Origin: Castellaniella sp049650445
GTDB taxonomy: Bacteria > Pseudomonadota > Gammaproteobacteria > Burkholderiales > Burkholderiaceae_B
Length of the DNA stretch: 64,000 nucleotides
Direction: 5' to 3'
NCBI RefSeq assembly: GCF_049650445.1
Contig: NZ_JBASAD010000038.1
Coordinates: 70,020-134,019, forward strand
Under the pieces are notes generated by a model. It saw only the letters and a list, made by a program, of their open reading frames with translations, was not told where the DNA came from and searched no databases. Positions 44,858 to 52,613 of the stretch are shown here, piece by piece (positions within the stretch are counted from its first letter, which is position 1; every line of letters begins with the position of its first letter). Position numbers and translations under genes: made by a program.

Positions 44858-45709
44858 ATGGAACAAGTCGCTTTCATTGTCTGGCGTGAATGTGTCGAGG
44901 CCCTGCTGGTCATCGGCATCCTGTATTCCTGGCTGCGCGCTTCGCCGGACGGCCGGCGCGGCCTGCCCTGGCTGTGGGGTGGCGTCGGCGCAGGCTTGCT
45001 GCTGGCCGGAGCGCTGGCGCTGGTGCTGCTGGGGGTCGCCTCCTGGCTGTCCGACGAAGGTCAGGAATGGTTCCAGGCGCTGATGGCGCTGGTCGCCTGC
45101 GGGCTGGTGGTCCAGATGGTCGTCTGGATGCGTGCGCACGGGCGTGGGCTGAAGCGCGAACTGGAATCCGGCGCGGCGCAGCAGGTCGGCGGCGACCACT
45201 GGTGGGGCCTGCTGATTCTGGTGATGATCGCCGTGGCCCGCGAAGGCAGCGAGACCGTGGTCTTTTTGTACGGCACCGTCCTGTCCTCGCAGGCATCGGG
45301 CGACACCGGTGCGATGGTATTGGCTGGTCTGGGCGGGTTCGCTGCGGCGCTGCTGACCTTCTGGTTGCTGCAACTGGGCGGGCGGGTCATCACCTGGCGA
45401 CGTTTTTTCAAGCTGAGCGAAATCCTCTTGCTGCTGCTGGCCGGCGCGTTGCTGGTGTCGGCCACGGATCGACTGATCTCCCTGGGCGTGCTGCCGGCGC
45501 TGATGGATCCGGTGTGGGACACCTCCTGGCTGCTGGAGACCGAAGGCGGGCTGGGCAAGGTCCTGGCTGATTTCGCCGGTTACCGCGCCTATCCCGCATT
45601 GTCCCAGGTGCTGATCTGGCTGGCGTACTGGTGCGTCGTGGCGTGGTTGCTGCGCCGCACTGCGGCGCCGTCGCCCGTCGGCCGCGCCAAGGCGACCGCA
45701 GCAGTGTGA
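44858..45709 (+). CDS. ftrC: FTR1-family high-affinity iron permease FtrC
   Basis: The product is 283 residues with seven predicted helices. FTR1 proteins carry two R-E-G/x-x-E motifs: here VWRECVEALLV near residue 8 and AREGSETVVFLYG near residue 125. Both place acidic side chains in the membrane for iron. FDR/RLISLGVLPALMDPVWDTSWLL and ALSQVLIWLAYWCVV follow. It moves iron through the inner membrane in concert with FtrA and FtrB. The expected fourth gene (ftrD) is separated from it by an oppositely oriented oxidoreductase gene. Confidence 0.92.
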   Translation: MEQVAFIVWRECVEALLVIGILYSWLRASPDGRRGLPWLWGGVGAGLLLAGALALVLLGVASWLSDEGQEWFQALMALVACGLVVQMVVWMRAHGRGLKRELESGAAQQVGGDHWWGLLILVMIAVAREGSETVVFLYGTVLSSQASGDTGAMVLAGLGGFAAALLTFWLLQLGGRVITWRRFFKLSEILLLLLAGALLVSATDRLISLGVLPALMDPVWDTSWLLETEGGLGKVLADFAGYRAYPALSQVLIWLAYWCVVAWLLRRTAAPSPVGRAKATAAV

Positions 45710-45761
45710 TGATCGGCCGATCGGGCGGGCGGGCAGAGTGGCTCACCCGCGTCTCCCGGCC

Positions 45762-46781
45762 TCAGGCCCCGAAACCTTCCAGGACGATCTTGCCTCGCGC
45801 GCGGCCGCTTTCCAGCAGGGCGTGTGCCTTGCGCAGGTTGGCCGCGTTGATCGGGCGCAGGGTTTCCGTCAGCGTGGTGCGCAGCCGGCCCGTATCCACC
45901 AGCCGGGCGACCTCGTCCAGCAGCCGGCCCTGCGCTGCGATGTCCTCGGTTTCGAACATCGAACGGGTGTACATGAATTCCCAGTGTATCGATACCGATT
46001 TGCGCTTGAACAGCTTGATGTCAATGGCGTCGGGGTCGTCGATCAGGCCCAGGCGGCCCTGCGGGGCGATGAGTTCGGCGATCTGCGCCGCGTGCCGGTC
46101 GGTCGCGGTCGTCGAAAAGACGAAGGCGGGCCGGCCCAGGCTCAGGGCTGCGATCTGTCCGGCCAGGGGTTCGCGATGATCGACGACGTGGTCGGCGCCC
46201 AGGGCCTCGACCCAGGCCCGGGTTTCCGGGCGGGACGCGGTGGCGATGACGGTCAGGTCCGTGAGCGCCTTGACGAGCTGGATGGCGATCGAGCCGACGC
46301 CGCCCGCGCCGCCGATGATCAGGATGGTGTTTGCCGCGCCGGGCACGGGGCGCCGCACGTCGAGCCGGTCGAACAGCATTTCCCAGGCGGTGATGGCCGT
46401 CAGGGGCAGGGCGGCCGCTTCGGCGTTGCCGAGCGTGCCGGGCTTGCGGCCGATGAGGCGCTCGTCGACCCGATGGAATTCGCTGTTGGCACCCGGCCGA
46501 TCCAGCGCCCCGGCGTAGAACACTGCGTCGCCGGGCTGGAAGCGCGTGACGTCGGGGCCGACCGCCGCGACCCGGCCGACAGCGTCCCAGCCCAGGACTT
46601 TCCACTGGCCGGGTTCGGGAGAGACGTTCTTGCGGATTTTGGTGTCGACAGGGTTGACGGATATCGCCGCGACCTCGACCAGCACATCGCGGCCTTGTGG
46701 CACCGGGCGCTCGAGTTCGATGTCGACCAGCGCGTCGTCGCGGTCGAGAGAGCCGGCCTGCCGGTATCCGATGGCTTTCAT
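45762..46781 (-). CDS. Zinc-type alcohol dehydrogenase / quinone oxidoreductase family protein
   Basis: The product is 339 residues from the ATG at 46781 (AGGAG eight nt upstream). It has the MDR fold: MKAIGYRQAGSLDRDDALVDIELERPVPQGRDVLVEVAAISVNPVDTK at the N-terminus and LGWDAVGRVAAVGPDVTRFQPGDAVFY. A Rossmann domain with IIGGAGGVGSIAIQLVKAL binds NADPH. Zinc ligands are not evident, so it is closer to QOR/adh_fam_1 proteins. It lies between ftrC and ftrD on the opposite strand and breaks the usual ftrABCD order. No role in iron uptake is implied by its sequence. Confidence 0.9.
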   Translation of the reverse strand: MKAIGYRQAGSLDRDDALVDIELERPVPQGRDVLVEVAAISVNPVDTKIRKNVSPEPGQWKVLGWDAVGRVAAVGPDVTRFQPGDAVFYAGALDRPGANSEFHRVDERLIGRKPGTLGNAEAAALPLTAITAWEMLFDRLDVRRPVPGAANTILIIGGAGGVGSIAIQLVKALTDLTVIATASRPETRAWVEALGADHVVDHREPLAGQIAALSLGRPAFVFSTTATDRHAAQIAELIAPQGRLGLIDDPDAIDIKLFKRKSVSIHWEFMYTRSMFETEDIAAQGRLLDEVARLVDTGRLRTTLTETLRPINAANLRKAHALLESGRARGKIVLEGFGA

Positions 46782-46816
46782 GAGAAACGCTCCTGTTTGC
46801 TTGGAAGAAGGGATGC

Positions 46817-48280
46817 GTGGAGAATACCGCCTTGTCTCAAGACTTGAAATGGCATAGCCGCATGGTCTGGTCGCATTCGTTTCGTTCCGGTGTCGCACGC
46901 GCGGGGGATTTCCTGCGCGATCACCAGCGCGCGATCCGGGGAATACAGTGGGCCATCGTCGTCGTCTACGTCGCCTTGCTGGCGATCCCGGCCGTCATGC
47001 CGCTGCCGGACCGCACCGCGTCCGTCTTCAATAATCTCACCATCGTGGCCCAGTTTGCCTTCTGGGGCGTCTGGTGGCCGTTCGTGCTGGTGTCCATCCC
47101 TTTGTTCGGCCGCGCCTGGTGCGGCCTGTTCTGTCCCGAGGGCGCTCTGACCGAATGGGCCAGCCGGCATGGGCGCGGGCGGGCCATCCCGCGCTGGATG
47201 CGCTGGGGCGGCTGGCCTTTCGTGGCCTTCAGCCTGACCACGATCTACGGCCAGTTGGTCAGCGTCTACCAGTACCCCTGGGCGGTTGCCGCCGTGCTGG
47301 GCGGTTCGACCGTGGCCGCCATGATCGTCGGCTGGCTCTACGGACGCGACAAGCGCGTCTGGTGCAAATACCTGTGTCCGGTCAACGGCGTGTTCAACCT
47401 GTTGGCCAAGCTCGCTCCCTGGCACTACCGGGTGGATGCTGCCGCCTGGCGCGCACCTGTGCGGCGGACCGAATCCATCAACTGCGCGCCCCTGCTGCCC
47501 CTGCGCAATATGCAGGGCGGGGCCGAATGCCATATGTGCGGGCGTTGCAGTGACTATCGGGGTGCCATCGCCCTCACGCCCCGTTCGCCCGAGGCCGAGA
47601 TCGTCCATGTGGCCGAAGGCAGCGGCTGGCAGACGGCGCTGATCGTGTTCGGCTTGATGGGCCTGGCTGTCGGGGCCTTTCTGTGGAGCGCCAGCCCCTG
47701 GTTCGTGTCGATCAAGCAGGCCGCCGCGACCTGGCTGGTGGAGCACGACATCTTCTGGCCGCTGGCCGATAACGCCCCCTGGTTCATACTGACGCATTAT
47801 CCGGAGGTCAACGACAGCTTCAGTTGGCTGGATGGTGCCGTCATTCTGCTCTTCATCGGCGGTGCAGCCGTGATCGTGGGCGGTGCCGTGTTCTGTGGCC
47901 TGTGGCTGGCGGATTGCCTGCTGCCGGCGATGCAGGCGCCCGGGGTGCGGGACGCAGACGGGCGGCTGCTGCGCAGTCGCCTGGCGGGCGTGCACAAACT
48001 GGCTCAGGGCCTGATCCCGGCAGCGGGTGTAGGGGTGTTCCTGGGCCTGTCGGCGACGACGCTGACCCTGCTGCAACACGAGGGCGTGCCCACAGGCTGG
48101 GCCAACGCAACGCGCTTCACGCTGCTGACGCTGGCGCTCGCCTGGAGCCTGCGCTTCGAGTGGCGGCTGGCAGGTCTGCGCACGCAGAGACTGTTCCCCA
48201 GGCTGGGGGCCGTGGCTCTGGTCGCGGCCGGTCTGCTGCCGTTTTGCTGGGCCTGGGTGCTGTTCTTCGTGCGCTGGTGA
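46817..48280 (+). CDS. ftrD: Polyferredoxin-type membrane protein FtrD
   Basis: The product is 487 residues from GTG at 46817, or 472 from the ATG at 46862. Several helices are present (GIQWAIVVVYVALLAIPAVM; FAFWGVWWPFVLVSIPLFG; a pair near 125-170; more at the C-terminus). NapH-like 4Fe-4S motifs are CGLFCPEGALTEW, CKYLCPVNGVFNLLAK and CHMCGRCSDYRGAIAL. It is expected to recycle electrons for FtrB in the FtrABCD ferrous iron system of Bordetella. It is not adjacent to ftrC here, and the start region overlaps the promoter region of the divergent oxidoreductase gene, so separate transcription is likely. Confidence 0.88.
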   Translation: MENTALSQDLKWHSRMVWSHSFRSGVARAGDFLRDHQRAIRGIQWAIVVVYVALLAIPAVMPLPDRTASVFNNLTIVAQFAFWGVWWPFVLVSIPLFGRAWCGLFCPEGALTEWASRHGRGRAIPRWMRWGGWPFVAFSLTTIYGQLVSVYQYPWAVAAVLGGSTVAAMIVGWLYGRDKRVWCKYLCPVNGVFNLLAKLAPWHYRVDAAAWRAPVRRTESINCAPLLPLRNMQGGAECHMCGRCSDYRGAIALTPRSPEAEIVHVAEGSGWQTALIVFGLMGLAVGAFLWSASPWFVSIKQAAATWLVEHDIFWPLADNAPWFILTHYPEVNDSFSWLDGAVILLFIGGAAVIVGGAVFCGLWLADCLLPAMQAPGVRDADGRLLRSRLAGVHKLAQGLIPAAGVGVFLGLSATTLTLLQHEGVPTGWANATRFTLLTLALAWSLRFEWRLAGLRTQRLFPRLGAVALVAAGLLPFCWAWVLFFVRW

Positions 48281-48366
48281 GTGCCGCGCGCATCTGACGC
48301 GGCCGGCCGGCGATTGCATGCCGTTGGTCAGCACGCGCCGGCGTTTTGGGGGCGTCAGCGCCGTCG

Positions 48367-48382
48367 TGTGAAACAGTTCACA
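48367..48382. promoter_or_regulatory. Consensus CRP/Vfr-type box upstream of the GGDEF-EAL gene
   Basis: TGTGA-AACAGT-TCACA matches the CRP core consensus TGTGA-N6-TCACA fully. A TATCCT hexamer at 48402-48407 could be the -10, which puts the site centre about 40 nt upstream of transcription start, close to a class II activator position. It lies 109 nt before the start codon of the c-di-GMP gene. Confidence 0.55.
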
Positions 48383-48490
48383 ACAGTCACGTAAAAACCG
48401 CTATCCTTAGCCCCGAAGTCCCGCCGCCTGGCGGGGCGCGCATAAAGCCCACCCGCCTCTTTGTGCCTGCCCTTTCGATCAAGGAGCCTC

Positions 48491-51400
48491 ATGGCGGCAT
48501 TTTCTGCAAGACGAATATTCGGCCTATGCTTGCCTGGCTTTCTGGTGGCCGTGTGCGGGTTCGGCCTGACCTACGGACTGGTGCAGCAACAGCGAGAAAC
48601 CGGGCGGTCGATTGCCCAGATCCGGTTTTCCGAAGAGGTTCGCTCCTCCAGCGACGCGATCGCCCAGCGCATCGTGGCCTATGCCGAGGTCGTGGCCGGC
48701 CTGCGCGATCTGTTCATGGTGAGTCCCGACCTGGATGACGCGCTGTTCGAGCGTGTGGTGACGCAGCATGACGTGCGCCAGAACTACCCCGAACTGGTCA
48801 ACCTGTCCTTCGTACGCCGGGTACCCACCGAAGGACTGCTCCTGTATGAAGCGCGGCTGCGCGCCCGGTTCCCGGCAGCGGACCCGACGGTGCCGATCAT
48901 TCACCCGCAGATCAATCGACCCGACCACTATATCGTCGAGTATCTCTGGCCCAGGGAAGGCAACGAGGGCATCTTGGGGCTGGACATCGCCTCCCAGCCT
49001 GCCAATCTGGCCGCCGTACTGACGGGGTGGACGACGGGCCGCCCGGTCGCCTCGGCGCCTTTCTCCTTGCTTCAGGAAAAGAAAGACAACACGGCCTTCG
49101 TGCTGCGCTTTCCCGTGTTCCATCACGGCGAGGACGACCGTTTCATCGGCGCGGTGGCCGCCGTGGTGCGGGTCAGCGGCATGCTGGATGCCATGCGCGC
49201 ATCCGGGTTCCTGCGCGGTCTGTCGCTGCGCTTGCAGGATGCCGGCGCTGCGGGCGGCACGGGTGTGCCGGTCCTGTTGGGCACCTCGTCGCTGCCGCAG
49301 GGTGCGTCCGCGCCAGGGCCCGTGCTCGAAGAAACCCGCATGTTGGACGTGATGGGACGGACCTGGAGGCTGGACTTCGTGTCAAGCCGCGCCTTGCTGT
49401 CCCCCACCGAGCGGATGATGCCCTGGTGGATCGGCGGCGCGGGCGTGGCCATGACTTTGCTGCTGATGGTGCTGGCCGGCCTGCTGACGCGGCAGCGCAC
49501 GCGGGCCGTCACCGAGGTCGCCTCTACCCATGAGGCCCTGCGGCACAGCGAGGAACGCTTTCGCGCCGTCTTCAACCAGGCGGCGGTCGGCGTGTCTTTG
49601 ACCGACGTCAAGACCGGCGCATTGGTCCGCGTGAACCAAAAGTATTGCGACATCCTGGGCTACACGCGGGACGAACTGCTGCAACTCGATTTCCAGCAGT
49701 TGACCCATCCGGACGATCTGGCACTGGACGTGGAGCAGATGAGGCGCGTCCAGGCAGGAGAGATCCGCGAGTTCCGGCTCGAAAAGCGCGTCCTGCGCAA
49801 GGGGGGCGAACCGATCTGGGTGGACTTGACGGTCTCCCCTATCTGGAAGCCGGGCGAGGCGCCCGACTTCCACGTCGCCGTCATCCAGGACATCGACGAG
49901 CGGCGCCGGATGCAGGACGCGTTGCAGGATCGGGAGCGGCATCTGCGCAGCATCCTCGATCACCTGCCGGTGGGGGTGTGTCTGGTGCGGCACGATGAGC
50001 GCATCACGTTCCGTAATCGACAGTTCGTGCAGACTTTCGGCAATGCCGAACAGGCTGTTCCCGATGTGCAGACCTGGTGGGCGCGGATCTGCCCTGACCT
50101 CGATGTCCGTGAACGGGCGCGCCAGCATTGGTCGCAGCGCTACGCTGCGGCTCGTCAGTCGGGCGAGAGCGTCATCGCGGTCGGTGAATATCGGATACTG
50201 TGTGGCGACGGCGCCTATCGGACGGTCGAAATCGCCGGTGTCCTGCTGGGCGACGACTACCTGTTGATGCTGGAGGATCTGACCTCACGCAAGGCGGCCG
50301 AGGAGGAAATCAATTACCTGGCCTTCAACGATTCGCTGACCGGCTTGCCCAACCGCCGCCTGCTGCTGGACCGGTTGCAGCAGACCCTGGCGTCCACCGC
50401 GCGTCATCAGCGTTGGGGCGCGCTGCTGATGCTGGACCTGGATCACTTCAAGACCCTGAACGAGACGCGGGGCCATGACTGCGGAGATCTGGTGCTGCGT
50501 CAGGTCGCCGAACGTCTGCTGGCCAGTCTGCCCGACTCGCAGACTGTGGCCCGGCATGGGGATGACGAGTTCGTGGTCGTCCTGGAGGGACTGGGCGACT
50601 CCGCCGAAGAGGCCGCCGCGCAGGCGGAGGAAATCGGCCAGCGCATCCTGACGTTGCTGAGCGAGCCCTACCTGCTGGAGGGAGAGCACTACCATGCGAC
50701 GGTCAGCATGGGAGCCGCGGTATTTCACGGGCTGGAGCAGGGGGTGGACGAACACCTCAAGCGGGCCGATCTGGCCATGTACCAGGCCAAGGCGGCGGGC
50801 CGCAACACGCTGCGTTTCTACGACCCGCTGATGCAGGCCGCAGTGCATCGGCGCGCCACGCTGGAACTGGACATGCGCATCGGCCTGGAGCAGGGCCAGT
50901 TCGAACTGTTCTACCAGCCGCAGAAAGACCGTGACCGCATCATTGGCTGCGAGGCGTTGCTGCGCTGGCATCATCCCCAGGATGGCTTCGTATCGCCCGC
51001 CGCCTTCATTCCTCTGGCCGAGGAGACCGGTCTGATCCTGCCGCTGGGTGAATGGGTCCTGCGGTCGGCTTGCGAACAACTGGCCCGCTGGGCCCAGGAC
51101 CCTGCGTTTGCGCACCTGAGCCTGGCCGTCAACGTCAGCCCGCGTCAGTTCCACGAGCCCGGCTTCGTCGATCAGGTGCTGGCGGCCCTGGCAGGAACCA
51201 GTGCGGACGCCAACCGGCTCGAGCTCGAACTGACCGAAGGCCTGCTGTTGCAGGACATCGAGGACACGATCCGCAAGATGGTGCAGCTCAAGGGCTATGG
51301 CGTGGGCTTTTCGCTGGATGATTTCGGCACCGGCTATTCGTCGATGGCCTATCTGAAGCGCCTGCCGCTGGACCAGTTGAAGATCGACCAGAGCTTCGTG

Positions 51401-51613
51401 CGCGACGTGCTGACCGACCCCAACGACGCGGCGATCGCGCGCACCATCGTGGCCCTGGGAATCAGCCTGGGCCTGCGGGTCATGGCCGAAGGCGTGGAAA
51501 CCGAGGCCCAGCGCGCCTTTCTGGAGCGGCATCATTGCCATGCCTGGCAGGGCTACCTGCTGAGCCGTCCGCTGCCGGTGGCCGAGTTCGAGGCGCTGGT
51601 GCGGGCGGGATGA
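48491..51613 (+). CDS. Membrane sensor with CHASE, two PAS, GGDEF and EAL domains
   Basis: The product is 1040 residues. Helix 1 (about 8-28) is followed by a periplasmic CHASE domain (about 45-260, NLSFVRRVPTEGLLLYEARLRARF, VPIIHPQINRPDHYIVEYLWPREGN), then helix 2 near 308-330. PAS1 begins near 350 (HSEERFRAVFNQAAVGVSLTDVKTGAL) and PAS2 near 475. The GGDEF domain reads RHGDDEF at about residue 690, so the second Gly of GGDEF is Asp. The EAL domain has EALLRWHHP near 820, ELTEG, DDFGTGYSS, KIDQSFV and GVET intact. The protein most likely breaks down c-di-GMP in response to an external ligand; diguanylate cyclase activity is doubtful. AAGGAG precedes the ATG. Confidence 0.92.
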   Translation: MAAFSARRIFGLCLPGFLVAVCGFGLTYGLVQQQRETGRSIAQIRFSEEVRSSSDAIAQRIVAYAEVVAGLRDLFMVSPDLDDALFERVVTQHDVRQNYPELVNLSFVRRVPTEGLLLYEARLRARFPAADPTVPIIHPQINRPDHYIVEYLWPREGNEGILGLDIASQPANLAAVLTGWTTGRPVASAPFSLLQEKKDNTAFVLRFPVFHHGEDDRFIGAVAAVVRVSGMLDAMRASGFLRGLSLRLQDAGAAGGTGVPVLLGTSSLPQGASAPGPVLEETRMLDVMGRTWRLDFVSSRALLSPTERMMPWWIGGAGVAMTLLLMVLAGLLTRQRTRAVTEVASTHEALRHSEERFRAVFNQAAVGVSLTDVKTGALVRVNQKYCDILGYTRDELLQLDFQQLTHPDDLALDVEQMRRVQAGEIREFRLEKRVLRKGGEPIWVDLTVSPIWKPGEAPDFHVAVIQDIDERRRMQDALQDRERHLRSILDHLPVGVCLVRHDERITFRNRQFVQTFGNAEQAVPDVQTWWARICPDLDVRERARQHWSQRYAAARQSGESVIAVGEYRILCGDGAYRTVEIAGVLLGDDYLLMLEDLTSRKAAEEEINYLAFNDSLTGLPNRRLLLDRLQQTLASTARHQRWGALLMLDLDHFKTLNETRGHDCGDLVLRQVAERLLASLPDSQTVARHGDDEFVVVLEGLGDSAEEAAAQAEEIGQRILTLLSEPYLLEGEHYHATVSMGAAVFHGLEQGVDEHLKRADLAMYQAKAAGRNTLRFYDPLMQAAVHRRATLELDMRIGLEQGQFELFYQPQKDRDRIIGCEALLRWHHPQDGFVSPAAFIPLAEETGLILPLGEWVLRSACEQLARWAQDPAFAHLSLAVNVSPRQFHEPGFVDQVLAALAGTSADANRLELELTEGLLLQDIEDTIRKMVQLKGYGVGFSLDDFGTGYSSMAYLKRLPLDQLKIDQSFVRDVLTDPNDAAIARTIVALGISLGLRVMAEGVETEAQRAFLERHHCHAWQGYLLSRPLPVAEFEALVRAG

Positions 51614-51637
51614 AGAGGCGATCAGCAGGCAGAAATG

Positions 51638-51670
51638 AAAACAGGCCGAATTCCACTGGAATTCGGCCTG
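51638..51670 (-). terminator. Intrinsic terminator for the initiator tRNA gene
   Basis: A 13-bp perfect stem (CAGGCCGAATTCC / GGAATTCGGCCTG, 3-nt loop) lies 12 nt downstream of the tRNA on the minus strand, followed by TTTTCATTT. It also sits just after the stop of the EAL-domain gene on the plus strand, where it lacks a T tract, so its main use is for the tRNA transcript. Confidence 0.8.
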
Positions 51671-51681
51671 CATTCTAAAAC

Positions 51682-51758
51682 TGGTTGCGGGGACAGGATT
51701 TGAACCTGTGACCTTCGGGTTATGAGCCCGACGAGCTGCCAGACTGCTCCACCCCGCG
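51682..51758 (-). tRNA. Initiator tRNA-fMet (anticodon CAU)
   Basis: A 77-nt tRNA gene on the minus strand, with CCA encoded at the 3' end (51682-51684) and the anticodon CAT at 51722-51724. The first base C is unpaired against A72. The anticodon stem has three G-C pairs (TCGGG-CTCATAA-CCCGA). Both are hallmarks of initiator rather than elongator tRNA-Met. It is close to scpB-rluB-rimP, comparable to metY near nusA in E. coli. Confidence 0.95.
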
Positions 51759-51771
51759 TCTGAAGAACTGA

Positions 51772-51800
51772 ACTATAGCAAGTCTGCGAAAATAATGCAA
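51772..51800 (-). promoter_or_regulatory. Promoter of the initiator tRNA gene
   Basis: On the minus strand TTGCAT (51800-51795) and TATAGT (51777-51772) are spaced by 17 nt. Transcription would start about six nt before the tRNA 5' end. The site lies between the tRNA and the scpB start. Confidence 0.6.
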
Positions 51801-51825
51801 GCAATCTATCGGAGTTCAAGCTAAA

Positions 51826-52575
51826 ATGATGGAAACGGAAGTCCTGCGAGTCTTGGAAACGGCCTTGTTGTGTGCCGATGCGCCTCTCACGGTCACTGAT
51901 CTGCGCAGCCTCTTCGAGGACACGATTTCCGGGGACGACATCCGTCGCCATCTGGCTGCCCTGCAGCTCGACTGGCAGGAACGGGGGCTCGAACTGGTGC
52001 AGCTCGCCAGTGGCTGGCGCTTCCAAAGCCGTCCCGACATGCAGCGTTACCTGGGGCGCCTGAGCCCCGAAAAACCGCCTCGTTATTCTCGCGCCGTGCT
52101 CGAAACGCTCGCCATCATTGCATGGCGACAGCCCGTGACGCGCGGGGACATCGAGGACATCCGCGGCGTCACGGTCTCGGCTCAGATCATCCGTACCCTC
52201 GAAGATCGAGGCTGGATTGAAACCCTGGGCTATCGCGATGCTCCGGGGCGTCCGGCCCTGTTGGGGACGACGCGCCGCTTTCTCGAAGACCTCGGTCTGA
52301 GGGCGCTGGACGAATTGCCCGCGCTCGAGGGGGACGAGGCGACAGAGGCGCTGGGTGTCCTGGCGTTCGATGCGCAAGACGGATCGGATACCGGGTCTGG
52401 CGAGCGCGCCGCGACTGGTGCGGATGATGCGGCAGTCGCCGAAGGCGAAGATGTCGACGGCGAGACGGTCCGGGCGGATGCGCCTGAGCCGACGCCCGGG
52501 GAGTCCGCCGCCTCTCCGGAGACGGACGCTGATGCGGATGACCCTCCGGCTTTGGGGGCGCGAGAGCCCGAATGA
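51826..52575 (+). CDS. scpB: Segregation and condensation protein B
   Basis: The product is 249 residues. Two winged-helix domains are seen: ETEVLRVLETALLCADAPLTVTDLRSLFE at the N-terminus and RYSRAVLETLAIIAWRQPVTRGDIEDIRGVTVSAQIIRTLEDRGWIETLGYRDAPGRPALLGTT near 85-150. The last 75 residues are an acidic Ala/Asp/Glu-rich tail that varies between species. ScpB binds ScpA and the Smc kleisin complex for chromosome segregation. scpA would normally be near; it is not in this window on either side. rluB follows by 38 nt. Confidence 0.92.
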   Translation: MMETEVLRVLETALLCADAPLTVTDLRSLFEDTISGDDIRRHLAALQLDWQERGLELVQLASGWRFQSRPDMQRYLGRLSPEKPPRYSRAVLETLAIIAWRQPVTRGDIEDIRGVTVSAQIIRTLEDRGWIETLGYRDAPGRPALLGTTRRFLEDLGLRALDELPALEGDEATEALGVLAFDAQDGSDTGSGERAATGADDAAVAEGEDVDGETVRADAPEPTPGESAASPETDADADDPPALGAREPE

Positions 52576-52613
52576 ACGAAGAACAGAATTTTGCATAGGA
52601 GTCACTGAACCCC

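Noticed and set aside
45712..45723. GATCGGCCGATC palindrome after ftrC
   Set aside because: Short, no T tract and no clear gene to regulate; such 12-nt palindromes are expected by chance in GC-rich DNA.
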